Below, piece by piece: positions 7,807 to 17,105 of a stretch of DNA of 64,000 bases. The stretch covers positions 186,001-250,000 of the forward strand of contig JAOAPY010000005.1 of the NCBI GenBank assembly GCA_025463135.1, written 5' to 3'. Position 1 is the first letter of the stretch. Each line of letters begins with the position of its first letter. The notes below the pieces were generated by a model, which worked only from the letters and a program-made list of their open reading frames with translations, was not told the origin of the DNA and ran no database searches. This stretch comes from Acidobacteriota bacterium. Its GTDB lineage: Bacteria; Acidobacteriota; Blastocatellia; Pyrinomonadales; Pyrinomonadaceae. Both the position numbers and the translations under genes were made by a program.

Positions 7807-10515
7807 GTGGCACTATCGCTGATCTCAATCATCAGCCTGCTGGCAGTTTGCTCGGCAGCGCTATTAATAAAAAAGGCTATGAAAAACACCAACAAAATTT
7901 CGACGGCATGCGCGGGAGTCCGCCGCTATGCTTTCACCGCTGCCGCCGGAGCCGTCGCGCTTCTGGCCGGTGCTTCACCTGTACTCGCCCAGGCGCGCGA
8001 GGGCGGTGAGGCCAGTCTTAAACTCCCCGATCTATCGGATGTCATTTTTATCGGCGGCATGGATGGGCACCGCTTGTTGCTGGGCGGCATCGTCGTCTGC
8101 GTGCTCGGCCTCGGCTTCGGACTGGCAATCTTCATGAACTTGAAGAACCTGCCCGTGCACAAGGCGATGCGCGAAATCTCTGAGCTGATCTATGAAACCT
8201 GCAAGACTTACCTGATTACTCAGGGCAAGTTCATACTGATCCTCGAAGCCTTTATCGCCATCATCATCGTCCTTTATTTCGGCGTGCTCTCAAAGATGGA
8301 GCCGCTGCGTGTGGTAATCATCCTGCTGTTCAGTCTGGTGGGCATTGCGGGCAGCTATGGCGTCGCGTGGTTTGGTATTCGCGTGAACACTTTTGCCAAC
8401 TCGCGCACGGCGTTTGCCAGTTTGGAAGGCAAGCCGTTTCCACTCTATGCGATTCCCTTAAAAGCGGGCATGAGCATCGGCATGATGCTGATCAGTGTCG
8501 AGCTGCTGATCATGCTCTGCATTCTGCTTTTCATTCCGGGTGACTATGCCGGTCCATGTTTTATCGGCTTTGCGATTGGCGAATCGCTGGGTGCGGCGGC
8601 GCTGCGAATCGCCGGCGGTATCTTCACCAAGATTGCCGACATCGGCTCTGACCTGATGAAGATCGTCTTCAAGATCAAGGAAGACGATGCGCGCAACCCG
8701 GGCGTGATTGCCGATTGCACCGGCGACAACGCAGGCGACTCTGTAGGCCCGAGCGCCGACGGTTTCGAGACCTACGGTGTTACCGGCGTCGCCTTGATAA
8801 CGTTCATCCTGCTCGGCGTACACAGCCCGAGAGTGCAGGTGCAATTGCTGGTCTGGATTTTTGTGATGCGCGTCATGATGATCATCGCCAGCGCCATCTC
8901 TTATTTCGTCAATGACGCTATCGCCAAGGCCCGCTATCGCAATAAAGACACAATGAATTTCGAGGCGCCGTTGACCTCGCTGGTTTGGATCACTTCACTG
9001 GTTTCGGTGGTGCTGACCTTTGTTGTTTCGAAGCTCATCGTGCCGTCGTTGAGCGGGAATACGGATTTGTGGTGGCAACTGGCTACGATCATCTCGTGTG
9101 GAACGCTGGCCGGCGCCATTATTCCCGAATTGGTCAAGGTGTTTACCTCGACCAGTTCGACGCACGTCCAGGAAGTGGTCACTTCTTCGAGAGAGGGAGG
9201 CCCGTCACTCAATATTCTTTCCGGCCTGGTGGCCGGAAATTTCTCGGCCTATTGGTTGGGATTAAGCATTGTGGTGTTGATGGCGATTGCCTACCTTTTC
9301 AGCACCATGGGCCTGGGCGCCCTGATGGTGGCCGAACCCGTATTCGCTTTTGGTTTGGTGGCGTTTGGTTTCCTCGGCATGGGGCCGGTAACCATCGCGG
9401 TCGACTCTTATGGACCAGTCACGGACAATGCGCAGTCAGTTTATGAGTTGTCTCTGATTGAGCACATACCCGATGTTGAAGCCGAAGTTAAGCGCGACTT
9501 CAAGATGAATGTGAACTTCGCCCGCGCCAAACACCTGCTGGAAGAGAACGACGGCGCCGGCAATACGTTCAAGGCCACGGCCAAACCAGTGCTCATCGGC
9601 ACCGCAGTGGTCGGCGCGACTACCATGATTTTCTCGATCATGATGACGCTGACCGACGGTTTGACCAGGGACACTGAAAAGCTGTCGCTGTTGCATGCTC
9701 CCTTTGTGCTGGGACTGATCACCGGCGGCGCGGTCATCTACTGGTTTACCGGGGCTTCGATGCAGGCTGTGACCACCGGCGCCTATCGCGCGGTGGAATT
9801 TATCAAGGCCAACATCAGGCTTGACGGCGTTGAAAAAGCATCGGTTGAAGACAGCAAGAAGGTCGTCGAGATCTGCACCAAGTATGCGCAGAAGGGCATG
9901 TTCAATATCTTCATGGTGGTCTTTTTCTCGACGCTCGCTTTTGCTTTCTTCGAGCCCTTCTTTTTTATCGGCTACCTGATGTCGATTGCCATCTTTGGTC
10001 TTTATCAGGCGATCTATATGGCCAACGCGGGCGGAGCCTGGGACAACGCCAAAAAGGTAGTTGAGGTTGATCTCAAACAAAAAGGCACGGCGCTGCACGA
10101 TGCAACCGTGGTTGGCGATACGGTGGGCGATCCCTTCAAGGACACATCGTCGGTGGCGCTGAATCCGGTGATCAAGTTCACGACGTTGTTTGGACTGCTG
10201 GCAGTAGAGCTTGCCGTCAAACTTTCGAAGGACAACTTCGACGCTCGTCCCTGGCTTACGCCGGGTCTGTCGCTGGCCTTCTTTATGGTTTCGGTTGTCT
10301 TTGTCTGGCGTTCGTTCTACGGTATGCGCATCGGGGCCGCGATCGAAGACGCCGCGGCGGGGGCAAACATACTGCCCGGGCATGGGGCCGAAGTTAGTTT
10401 GAATCCGCAGCCTGAGCCGCCGGGTGTTACGATGCCCGGGGTTACGATTCCCGGTGATGAGGTATCGCTTAATCCGCAACCTTTACCGCCGCAGATTGAA
10501 TCGCGCGAAGAGTAG
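7807..10515 (+). CDS. hppA: Membrane-bound H+-translocating pyrophosphatase, K+-independent type
   Basis: Hydrolyses pyrophosphate and pumps protons across the membrane. The acidic catalytic loops are visible: DDARNPGVIADCTGDNAGD with the following GPSADGFETYG, then the late DNAKKVVE and GDTVGDPFKDT loops. At the cation-selectivity position the protein reads GNTFKA with Lys589, where K+-dependent enzymes have alanine, so a K+-independent H+ pump is expected. The GTG at 7807 has AAAGGAA 11 bases upstream. A second possible start, ATG 7879, begins a signal-peptide-like segment ending SPVLAQA. At 902 residues it is longer than usual. The extra C-terminus carries VSLNPQPEPP and VSLNPQPLPP, an odd repeated proline-rich tail. 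Confidence 0.93.
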   Translation: MALSLISIISLLAVCSAALLIKKAMKNTNKISTACAGVRRYAFTAAAGAVALLAGASPVLAQAREGGEASLKLPDLSDVIFIGGMDGHRLLLGGIVVCVLGLGFGLAIFMNLKNLPVHKAMREISELIYETCKTYLITQGKFILILEAFIAIIIVLYFGVLSKMEPLRVVIILLFSLVGIAGSYGVAWFGIRVNTFANSRTAFASLEGKPFPLYAIPLKAGMSIGMMLISVELLIMLCILLFIPGDYAGPCFIGFAIGESLGAAALRIAGGIFTKIADIGSDLMKIVFKIKEDDARNPGVIADCTGDNAGDSVGPSADGFETYGVTGVALITFILLGVHSPRVQVQLLVWIFVMRVMMIIASAISYFVNDAIAKARYRNKDTMNFEAPLTSLVWITSLVSVVLTFVVSKLIVPSLSGNTDLWWQLATIISCGTLAGAIIPELVKVFTSTSSTHVQEVVTSSREGGPSLNILSGLVAGNFSAYWLGLSIVVLMAIAYLFSTMGLGALMVAEPVFAFGLVAFGFLGMGPVTIAVDSYGPVTDNAQSVYELSLIEHIPDVEAEVKRDFKMNVNFARAKHLLEENDGAGNTFKATAKPVLIGTAVVGATTMIFSIMMTLTDGLTRDTEKLSLLHAPFVLGLITGGAVIYWFTGASMQAVTTGAYRAVEFIKANIRLDGVEKASVEDSKKVVEICTKYAQKGMFNIFMVVFFSTLAFAFFEPFFFIGYLMSIAIFGLYQAIYMANAGGAWDNAKKVVEVDLKQKGTALHDATVVGDTVGDPFKDTSSVALNPVIKFTTLFGLLAVELAVKLSKDNFDARPWLTPGLSLAFFMVSVVFVWRSFYGMRIGAAIEDAAAGANILPGHGAEVSLNPQPEPPGVTMPGVTIPGDEVSLNPQPLPPQIESREE

Positions 10516-10562
10516 AAGCGTGAAAGGAGAGCATTTCCAGTAGGCATCGGACAAGTCTGGAA

Positions 10563-10577
10563 GGGGACCCTGTCCCC
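10563..10577. other. Short hairpin GGGGAC-CCT-GTCCCC
   Basis: Perfect six-base stem with a three-base loop, between the pyrophosphatase stop and bioY. It is not followed by a T-run, so it is not a classical terminator. It may be a small repeat or an mRNA processing site. Confidence 0.4.
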
Positions 10578-10683
10578 GCTCAAGTTGCAGAACAGTCAAT
10601 TAAAGAAATATCAATTTGTGTTGGAGTTTTAGAAATTGCCTCTTCCTGAACATCCCCCAATTTGAACATCTGAGAGAAGTGAC

Positions 10684-11262
10684 ATGGACACTACTTATCC
10701 AAAACCAGCGACACTGATTGGCGTGGCGCTGGCGCCGCTTGATTGGACCAGATCCGTGGGCCTGGTCCTCGGGTTTAGTTTACTTACCGCTGCTTCAGCG
10801 CAATTGGTAATCCCGGTTGGTCCAATACCGATCACGGGACAGACGTTCGCGGTCTTGTTGACCGGAGCCTTGCTGGGCTCGCGTCTGGGTGCGATCACGA
10901 TGATTGTCTATTTGGTTGAGGGCGCCAGCGGGTTGCCGTTCTTTCGAGGTTTTAGCGGCGGCATCCCACACCTCTTTGGACCATCGGCTGGTTACCTGAT
11001 TGCTTTTCCCGCCGCGGCCTTTATCACCGGCGCTTTTGCCGAGCATGGTTGGGACAAGCGTTTCTGGTCAGCGGCGGCGGCGATGGCCATCGGCTCAATC
11101 GTGATTTTGTTCAGCGGCTGGGCAGTACTCTCGCAGTTTATGGGACCTTCGGCTGCCTTTCACGCCGGAATTACCAGGTTCATTCTTGGTGACATCGTGA
11201 AGACTCTGCTCGCCGCGGCCGCACTGCCCATTGGCTGGAAACTGCTGAAGCGCAAGTCATGA
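10684..11262 (+). CDS. bioY: BioY-type biotin transporter S component
   Basis: A 192-residue integral membrane protein with six hydrophobic helices. The family segments are present: VPVGPIPITGQTFAVLLTGALLG-like sequence near residue 42, then GLPFFRGFSGGI and LFGPSAGYLIAFP, which line the biotin pocket in BioY. BioY is the substrate-binding unit of an energy-coupling-factor transporter. No ATPase or EcfT gene is adjacent, so it may work alone or share a common ECF module encoded elsewhere. The start ATG has GAGAAG seven bases upstream. I looked for a BirA-type operator in the 168-base leader and saw none. Confidence 0.93.
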   Translation: MDTTYPKPATLIGVALAPLDWTRSVGLVLGFSLLTAASAQLVIPVGPIPITGQTFAVLLTGALLGSRLGAITMIVYLVEGASGLPFFRGFSGGIPHLFGPSAGYLIAFPAAAFITGAFAEHGWDKRFWSAAAAMAIGSIVILFSGWAVLSQFMGPSAAFHAGITRFILGDIVKTLLAAAALPIGWKLLKRKS

Positions 11263-11307
11263 CCTGCGTGTTAGCATCACTGGCGTAAGCGGGTGGGGTC
11301 ATACGAT

Positions 11308-11382
11308 TTGAGATTTGCGAATGTGGATGTCGGATTAATACTAACGAAACGAACAATCCGAAATCTCAAATCTGCAATCGGG
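11308..11382. repeat. Heptamer-type inverted repeat, second copy
   Basis: The arms TTTGAGATTTGCGAATG-like and TCCGAAATCTCAAATCTGCA-like face each other between the convergent bioY and sigma54-activator genes. Composition matches the repeats at 2371 and 18669. The transcript could fold into a weak bidirectional hairpin. Confidence 0.6.
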
Positions 11383-11392
11383 AGTCGGCGCT

Positions 11393-13534
11393 CTATACGC
11401 CCGTACCGTCCGTTGAACTTCCCGGCTTGCCGTTGTACTGATCCAGCTTGCGATACAGCGTCTTGCGTCCAATACCCAGGGCGCGCGCCGCATGCGTCTT
11501 ATCTCCGTGGGTATAATCCAGCGTTGCCTCAATTGCCGCCTTTTCAATCTCGTCCATGGATGAGGGCACGGTCACTTCAAAAGTCGTCGTGCGACCTTCA
11601 CTCGCCGCTTTGGCGCGTTCAACTTTGATTCGGTCCTGTTCCTGAAGCACCGTCTTGCTGATAGCTTCCGGCAAATCCTCGAGTTCGATCTGCCGCCCGG
11701 ATGCGATAATCACCGCGCGTTCGATGGCGTTCTCCAATTCCCGCACGTTGCCCGGCCATTCATAAGTCATCAACGCCTGCAAAGCGTCTTTGGAAATTCC
11801 GGAAATGAAGCGCCCCGTCTTCTGTTTGTAGTGCTCGAGAAAGTGAATCACGAGCGGATGAATGTCCTCGGGCCGCTCACGCAATGGCGGCAGCACGATC
11901 GGAAAGACTGAGAGCCGATAGTAAAGGTCCTGGCGAAACTGTCCCAGCTCAACCGCGCGTTTTAGATCAATGTTCGAGGCGGCGATCACCCGCACGTCGG
12001 TTTTGATGACTTCATTGCCACCGACGCGCGTAAATTCTCCATCCTGAAGCACGCGTAACAAACGAACCTGCGCAGACAAACTCATTTCCCCCACTTCATC
12101 CAGGAACAGCGTGCCGCCGTTGGCCTCTTCATAACGGCCGTGGCGGCGCGCGCGGGCATCGGTGAACGCGCCTTTCTCATGGCCAAACAATTCCGACTCG
12201 AGCAGGGTTTCGGGAATCGCGCCGCAGTTGAGTTTTACGTAAGGCTGATCTTCGCGACCGGAATTGTAGTGAATCAGATTCGCCAGCAACTCTTTGCCGG
12301 TGCCGGACTCTCCCTGGATCAAAACAGTGGTTTGCGTATCGGCGACGCTTAATCCCAGCTGGATGGCGCGCCGGATCACAGGCGTCTGTCCGATGATCCG
12401 TTCTTCACCATATCGTTCGTGCAACGCACTGCGCAGATGCATGATCTCAGCGGAAAGCTGATCGCGTTCCAGCGCGGTGCCGATTTGATCGGCAATGCCT
12501 TCGACCAACTCGACTTCGTGTTCCTGAAACCCATCGCGCGCGCCGCTCCAAACCAAACCGAGCAGCCCGAAGGTCTGACCCGCTACTCGCACCGGCGCCA
12601 CCAGCGCGGCGCGTCCGCCCAACGTCGCATTGAACATCAGCCGAAACGCAAATGGAAGATCCGTCTCCAGCAGTTTCAGAGTCTTGCCTTCAGCAAGTAC
12701 TTCCATGATGGCCGGAAACGCCGTCACATCGAGCGACTGGCCATACTCATCAATCAGCCCACGCACCGCATCTATCGGCGCGTGGGGGGCGGCCTTGAAG
12801 GCGGCCAGGCTGATGCGACCACCGGCCGGATCAAGCACGCCCAGGGCCGAGTAATCAGCGCCTACGAGTGCGATGGCCCGCTCCAACACCAGCGAGCTGA
12901 CTTCGCGAAAGTCTGAGCGAGCGTTCAGCGCGTTGGCAATCTCCAACAATGCGCGGCGGGTTTCGGCTTCTCTCTGCTGGTCAATAAATAAACGCGTGTA
13001 CTGGTAACCGACGGCGATGTGCCGGGCGATAGAGCGCAGGAAAGAAACTTCATCATCGCCCCAAGTCCTGAGCGAGCGGGTCATGTGCAGGCCCACCAAC
13101 CCGAGAACGTCTTCGCCGCGAACGACCGGGACCACAAGCAGAGATCGCGTTTTCAAACTTGCCGCCAGGAAGCGCACTTTTTGATCGAGACCCGGCGCCG
13201 TCGTGTCATCGAATCTAATCGGGCGCGTAATATCGACGTGTTCTGAAAGTTGTTTGAGGTCAAGCGGAATCACTGTACCCAAGCTTGACGGCACGTCGTC
13301 AGCCGCCCGCCATTCGTGGCTAATGCGCAGCTCACTAGGCGCGGTGAGTTGAATCACATCGCAGCGATCGACGTTCATCATGCGACCCAGCTCTGACACA
13401 ATTACGTTCAGAAAGCGATCGAGATTAATGGCTGTCGGCAAGTCCAGCGCCAGACGATCGATGATCGCTTCACGCGCTTCGTGCATCTTCATCTTGCGTT
13501 CGAGTGATAGTGCTTGTGCTGTTTCTGACATCAT
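11393..13534 (-). CDS. Sigma54-dependent activator, GAF-GAF-AAA+-Fis
   Basis: A 713-residue transcriptional activator. Two GAF sensory domains occupy about residues 25-180 and 195-355. The AAA+ motor has Walker A GESGTGKE at 408-415, the sigma54-contact loop at 455-460, and Walker B GGTLFLDEVGE at 473-483. A Fis-type helix-turn-helix (AARALGIGRKTLYRKL) closes the protein. The contact loop reads GAFTDA instead of the usual GAFTGA. There is no receiver domain, so the signal is probably a small molecule or redox state sensed by the GAF domains. The start has a tandem Met-Met. The neighbouring genes face away, so the target promoter is not evident. Confidence 0.93.
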   Translation of the reverse strand: MMSETAQALSLERKMKMHEAREAIIDRLALDLPTAINLDRFLNVIVSELGRMMNVDRCDVIQLTAPSELRISHEWRAADDVPSSLGTVIPLDLKQLSEHVDITRPIRFDDTTAPGLDQKVRFLAASLKTRSLLVVPVVRGEDVLGLVGLHMTRSLRTWGDDEVSFLRSIARHIAVGYQYTRLFIDQQREAETRRALLEIANALNARSDFREVSSLVLERAIALVGADYSALGVLDPAGGRISLAAFKAAPHAPIDAVRGLIDEYGQSLDVTAFPAIMEVLAEGKTLKLLETDLPFAFRLMFNATLGGRAALVAPVRVAGQTFGLLGLVWSGARDGFQEHEVELVEGIADQIGTALERDQLSAEIMHLRSALHERYGEERIIGQTPVIRRAIQLGLSVADTQTTVLIQGESGTGKELLANLIHYNSGREDQPYVKLNCGAIPETLLESELFGHEKGAFTDARARRHGRYEEANGGTLFLDEVGEMSLSAQVRLLRVLQDGEFTRVGGNEVIKTDVRVIAASNIDLKRAVELGQFRQDLYYRLSVFPIVLPPLRERPEDIHPLVIHFLEHYKQKTGRFISGISKDALQALMTYEWPGNVRELENAIERAVIIASGRQIELEDLPEAISKTVLQEQDRIKVERAKAASEGRTTTFEVTVPSSMDEIEKAAIEATLDYTHGDKTHAARALGIGRKTLYRKLDQYNGKPGSSTDGTGV

Positions 13535-13729
13535 CAGGCGCTGGAAAGAAGGATTGATGCGGCAGCCGATTGGGCTACTGCCCTGCTAATCTATTTGAGT
13601 ACGGATCATAGCGAAGCGCACCTGAAGTTGCAAAGAGATGTCGGGTCAACTCCAGTTTGCCGAATATTCCCGTCATGGACCTCAGCGTGCCACCGCAACC
13701 ACAAACTAAAGTTCGTCGGACAAGTGCGT

Positions 13730-13758
13730 TTGCAAGGCCCAGACCCCCTTCGTATAAT
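13730..13758 (+). promoter_or_regulatory. Sigma70-type promoter for the fmdB-like gene
   Basis: TTGCAA (13730-13735), a 17-base spacer and a perfect TATAAT (13753-13758), with the expected transcription start about 35 bases before the ATG at 13800. It probably also drives the VWFA gene that follows 21 bases after fmdB. Confidence 0.75.
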
Positions 13759-13799
13759 CCAAATGGCCCTCATCCAGGACCATCGGAGCTATCCAGCCT

Positions 13800-14120
13800 A
13801 TGCCAATTTATGAATTTGAATGTCGGAAATGCAAAGCTCACAGTGAAGTCTTGCAGAAGCTTAACGACAAACCACCAGTCAAATGCAGCAAATGTGGTGG
13901 CCGGCTCGAGAGAGTAGCCTCAGCTCCGGCAATCCAGTTCAAGGGAACCGGCTGGTACGTTACCGACTATGCCGGCAAGAACGGCAAAAAAGAAAAGGCC
14001 GCAGAAGAGAAGAGCGACACCAGCGATACAACCAGCAGCGCGAAATCCGATACTAAAGAAACCTCCCCTGCAAAAAAATCTTCCGAAACTACTTCAGCGA
14101 CGAAAAAACCGAGCGACTGA
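13800..14120 (+). CDS. FmdB-type zinc-ribbon protein
   Basis: The first 45 residues form the FmdB ribbon: MPIYEFECRKCKAHSEV, then KCSKCGGRLERV, giving two C-x2-C pairs that should bind one zinc ion. The GTGWYVTDY segment after the ribbon is also family-typical. Residues 62-106 are a charged, disordered tail rich in Lys, Ser, Thr and Glu. The family was first linked to regulation of amidase and formamidase genes, but its molecular role is unsettled. It sits just downstream of a strong predicted promoter and 21 bases ahead of the VWFA gene. Confidence 0.9.
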   Translation: MPIYEFECRKCKAHSEVLQKLNDKPPVKCSKCGGRLERVASAPAIQFKGTGWYVTDYAGKNGKKEKAAEEKSDTSDTTSSAKSDTKETSPAKKSSETTSATKKPSD

Positions 14121-14141
14121 AGATCTTCAGCAGAGAAACTG

Positions 14142-15089
14142 ATGTATCCGTCCAATCTCGCGGGAACACGGTTCAAGCAAACGAACAAGGTGCTTTTTCG
14201 CGCTTCAACAGCAGCTCCATTTCTGCTTGCCTGTTTCCTGATTGGCTTGCCCTGCGTGTTTGTATCAGGCCAGGCCGGCCGCCGATCCGATGCGTCGGTG
14301 CAGGGAGGCGTGTTGTTGAGCGTGGTCGCCAAGCGCGAACGCGATAACGGCTTAGTCATCACCGGAAAGCAACTGGCGGTTTTTGATAACGGCATCCAGC
14401 AGGACATCCGAAATTTCTCACGTGACCCTTCGCCGGCGCGCATAGTTTTGCTGGTAGACAACTCTTTGACGTTGCGCGCCGACATCGACAAGCTGGAAGA
14501 CGCGGCGCGCGAGTTCTCGTACGAGATTTATGAAGGCGATAAACTGCTGATAGTAGGTTACGACGAGCAGGCCGAGATCGTCGCCGATTGGACGGACAAC
14601 GCGAAAGGTATCGAAGCCGCTCTCAAAGGGTTCCGCAAGAAAGGCCAACCGCACCTGTTCGATGCTTTGTATGCTGTCGCCGATCATCTACGACCCTTGT
14701 CAGGTCAGAAGCGCGTGATCGTCGTCATCAGCGATGGCCTCGATCGCGGCAGCAAGACTACTTTTGAACAGATACTCACCGAACTACAGTTACAGGACAT
14801 CACCGTTTATTGCGTTCAGGCGCCGGACCGCACGCGCGGCGCCATCCGCCGCGATGTGCCGAAGCCCAAACAGGTGATTGAGAAACTGGCGGAAGGAACC
14901 GGCGGTGTGATCTTCGGCATCGACGAACCTCGCGAAGCGGCGAATGCAATTTGTGACGAGTTGCGTAAGAGCCGTTATGTTCTTTCCTACTTACCATCCA
15001 GCCGGCCGTTTGGTGAGACACGACACCTGCTGGTGTTGGGTGACCAGGGAATTGTCGTGCGATCGAAGACCATGCAGCCCCCGAATTAA
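14142..15089 (+). CDS. Secreted VWFA-domain protein (acidobacterial VWFA-related family)
   Basis: A 315-residue protein with an N-terminal basic stretch and a hydrophobic export signal (about residues 24-45, ending FVSGQA). A short beta-rich segment (SVVAKRERDNGLVITGKQLAVFDNG) precedes a von Willebrand A domain from about residue 105. The MIDAS start reads DNSLT, a D-x-S-x-T form of the metal site, and the later VVISDGLDRGS strand carries the second metal ligand. The layout matches the VWFA-related domain strongly expanded in Acidobacteria. It probably acts outside the cytoplasm in protein binding. It follows fmdB closely and likely shares its promoter. Confidence 0.88.
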   Translation: MYPSNLAGTRFKQTNKVLFRASTAAPFLLACFLIGLPCVFVSGQAGRRSDASVQGGVLLSVVAKRERDNGLVITGKQLAVFDNGIQQDIRNFSRDPSPARIVLLVDNSLTLRADIDKLEDAAREFSYEIYEGDKLLIVGYDEQAEIVADWTDNAKGIEAALKGFRKKGQPHLFDALYAVADHLRPLSGQKRVIVVISDGLDRGSKTTFEQILTELQLQDITVYCVQAPDRTRGAIRRDVPKPKQVIEKLAEGTGGVIFGIDEPREAANAICDELRKSRYVLSYLPSSRPFGETRHLLVLGDQGIVVRSKTMQPPN

Positions 15090-15107
15090 GCTCCGTGTCC
15101 GACCCCA

Positions 15108-15296
15108 TCACCTCTTCTTCCGCGAATACACGTAGAACATTACCGAAATGATCACGAGCAACAAGATCTCGATGGGAATGAAGACCTGGGGATCAAAGAC
15201 GCCTTTTTCATCGCGAGCGTCCAAATAAACGATTACAGTACCGACGATAATGCCGGTCGCGAGCCAGATAAATTGTCGTTTGGCATCCCAAGCCAT
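15108..15296 (-). CDS. Small two-helix membrane protein
   Basis: A 62-residue frame convergent with the VWFA gene. Hydrophobic helices lie at about residues 9-24 (IWLATGIIVGTVIVYL) and 40-57 (FIPIEILLLVIISVMFYVY), separated by a charged loop (DARDEKGVFDP), and the tail is basic (SRKKR). The architecture is convincing for a small membrane protein, but no family is recognised. Confidence 0.65.
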   Translation of the reverse strand: MAWDAKRQFIWLATGIIVGTVIVYLDARDEKGVFDPQVFIPIEILLLVIISVMFYVYSRKKR

Positions 15297-15479
15297 AGTT
15301 TGATCGCTACCTGAACAACGCCTTTGGCGTAGCCCAACCTGGTCACGGGTCTTTTTTATTGCCAGGGCTGCAACCTCAACTTAGTCCCTCGCTGGCGCTG
15401 CGAACTTTGTTGTTGCATGATTCGTAAGACCCGACTGTGTGCCGATAGTTCCGCCCTCGCCCCCTGGAGATGATTTCCT

Positions 15480-16022
15480 ATGTATTGCCCAAAATGCAGT
15501 CAACAACAGCCTTCAGAGGGTATGCGATTCTGTTCGCGATGCGGCTTCACGCTAAACGGCATCGCACTTGTGCTGGAAAACAACGGAATAATTCCTCAAG
15601 TCGTGCCTGAACTTCCCCGGATGGTTCGACCGTCACGCAACCGGATAATGATCGAAAGCGCCCTGCTAAGCGTCTCCTCCTTTACCGTAGCTTTTGTCGC
15701 TACGTTTTGGTTCAGCGCCCACGGCAGAGGTGAACTCATCGCCGAACTCATAGCCCTGCTGTTCGTTGTTCTTGGGCTGATTGGTTTGCTCAGGTTTCTC
15801 TACGGCTTTCTCTTTGCCAAAGATGTCGGAAAAGCCGCATCCAGCGTCGCGCAAAACCAGGTCTCGTCCGGCGAGTCGTTCCGTGGCGCTTTGCCACCTC
15901 AACAAAGCATTCCCATCAGTGACTACCCGTTGCGTGTCAATACAAAGGAGATGAGTCCGCGCAGCGTGACGGAAAACACCACCAGACTCCTTGAAGAACA
16001 GCCTCCCGCCGGCAAAGAGTAA
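15480..16022 (+). CDS. Zinc-ribbon membrane protein with SVTENTTR tail, paralogue 1
   Basis: The start MYCPKCSQQQPSEGMRFCSRCG is a double C-x2-C zinc ribbon. It is followed by two hydrophobic helices (about residues 60-78 and 84-110) and a polar tail. The last 20 residues contain SVTENTTRLLEE. The protein at 36362-36847 has the same order (ribbon, two helices, linker) and ends with SVTENTTRTLE, so the tail motif is conserved while the middle is not. The ribbon probably lies in the cytoplasm. Function is unknown. The gene starts at ATG 15480 after a repeat-poor leader. Confidence 0.82.
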   Translation: MYCPKCSQQQPSEGMRFCSRCGFTLNGIALVLENNGIIPQVVPELPRMVRPSRNRIMIESALLSVSSFTVAFVATFWFSAHGRGELIAELIALLFVVLGLIGLLRFLYGFLFAKDVGKAASSVAQNQVSSGESFRGALPPQQSIPISDYPLRVNTKEMSPRSVTENTTRLLEEQPPAGKE

Positions 16023-16140
16023 CTGCGCCGCCCGTGATCCTGAATCTGTGAATTCAGTTGCTTGGTTTTCAGTCCGTAGGGACGAAAACTAGAAACCAAT
16101 AAACATCCGCTTGTTACGAGAACTTTGAAACACCTTGTTG

Positions 16141-17067
16141 TTAACGTTCCTTCAGCAATCCCGACAACCAATGCATAATGTTCAAGGCGAGTTGCTTATT
16201 GTCGATGCCTGGATAATTTATTCCCACGGGACTTCTTTCGTGGCCGCTCAATTGCGCCGAAAGCATACCCGCCTCGCCCAACACAACGATGCGACCTTTG
16301 CCGAACTTCACCGCGATACCCTGCGCGCGTCCCACCGCGGAGTTGACCTCCCGAAGCCCGCCGGGTCCTCGAGGTGAGGCATCGTTCGCGGTATCCGCTA
16401 ATTTGAGAATAACTGAACTGCCCTCGGGTCCTTTGAGCGATTGTCCCGAGAAAGCGATGACGCGGCTGATCTTTTCAGTGTCGTTGCGGCCGGCAGTGAT
16501 TGGATGGTCCAACAATAACTTGTTGTCGCGCGAATAGATGATCCACGATTGATCGTCATATTCTTTTTCATGATTTGCGGGATCGCGAGTGATACCTTTG
16601 CCCATATCCACACTGAAGCGCTTGGCCAGGATTTCAGCAGCGCTGCCGAACGGCGCTGGACCCGCAATCAACAGCAGCGCCCCGCCGCTTTTCACCCAGT
16701 CGCGCACGGCGTCGCACTCGTTGTCGGCAAAAGCAGGATTGCCCGCGCCTTCATCGTCCACCTCTTCCGCTCCGAGCGCATCGGCGATAATCAGGATCTT
16801 GAAAGTCTCAAGCGACTCCTTACTGAAAGTCTTTCGGCTGAGAACGATTTGATAACCGTCCATTTCGATCAGATCGGCGAAGGGCTTATACCTTCCCATT
16901 CGGGTATTAAAGTTATTGTGCCCTTCGTCGAACAGGACGCGCGGAAAGGTTTTCGTGTAAGCGGGATTGTCGACAATCGCCTTGAAGGCAGGGTCGGCGC
17001 CTTGCTGTGCCGGAGACGGGACAGCCATGATCAGTACAAAAAAGAGCGCTGCGAATCTCGTAGTCAT
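16141..17067 (-). CDS. Secreted glutamine-amidotransferase-like protein (DUF4350-like)
   Basis: A 308-residue protein with a signal peptide (MTTRFAALFFVLIMAVPSPA). The sequence VLFDEGHNNFNTRMGRYKPFADLIEMDGY followed by LIIADALG and a WVKSGGALLLIAGP strand fits the flavodoxin/GATase-like fold of DUF4350 and GldG-type proteins, in which a periplasmic domain senses or binds a partner. A GRIVVLGEAGMLSAQ strand closes the fold. No nucleophilic cysteine is present at the elbow, so it is probably not an enzyme. The terminal NIMHWLSGLL helix is common in this group. Confidence 0.75.
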   Translation of the reverse strand: MTTRFAALFFVLIMAVPSPAQQGADPAFKAIVDNPAYTKTFPRVLFDEGHNNFNTRMGRYKPFADLIEMDGYQIVLSRKTFSKESLETFKILIIADALGAEEVDDEGAGNPAFADNECDAVRDWVKSGGALLLIAGPAPFGSAAEILAKRFSVDMGKGITRDPANHEKEYDDQSWIIYSRDNKLLLDHPITAGRNDTEKISRVIAFSGQSLKGPEGSSVILKLADTANDASPRGPGGLREVNSAVGRAQGIAVKFGKGRIVVLGEAGMLSAQLSGHERSPVGINYPGIDNKQLALNIMHWLSGLLKER

Positions 17068-17105
17068 GCCGGAATTATGCGGGCCAGAAAGTCTCGTGTG
17101 TTTCG

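Noticed and set aside
10516-10683. Biotin operator or riboswitch before bioY
   Set aside because: No palindromic BirA-type box or known riboswitch fold could be recognised; only a short GC hairpin is present.
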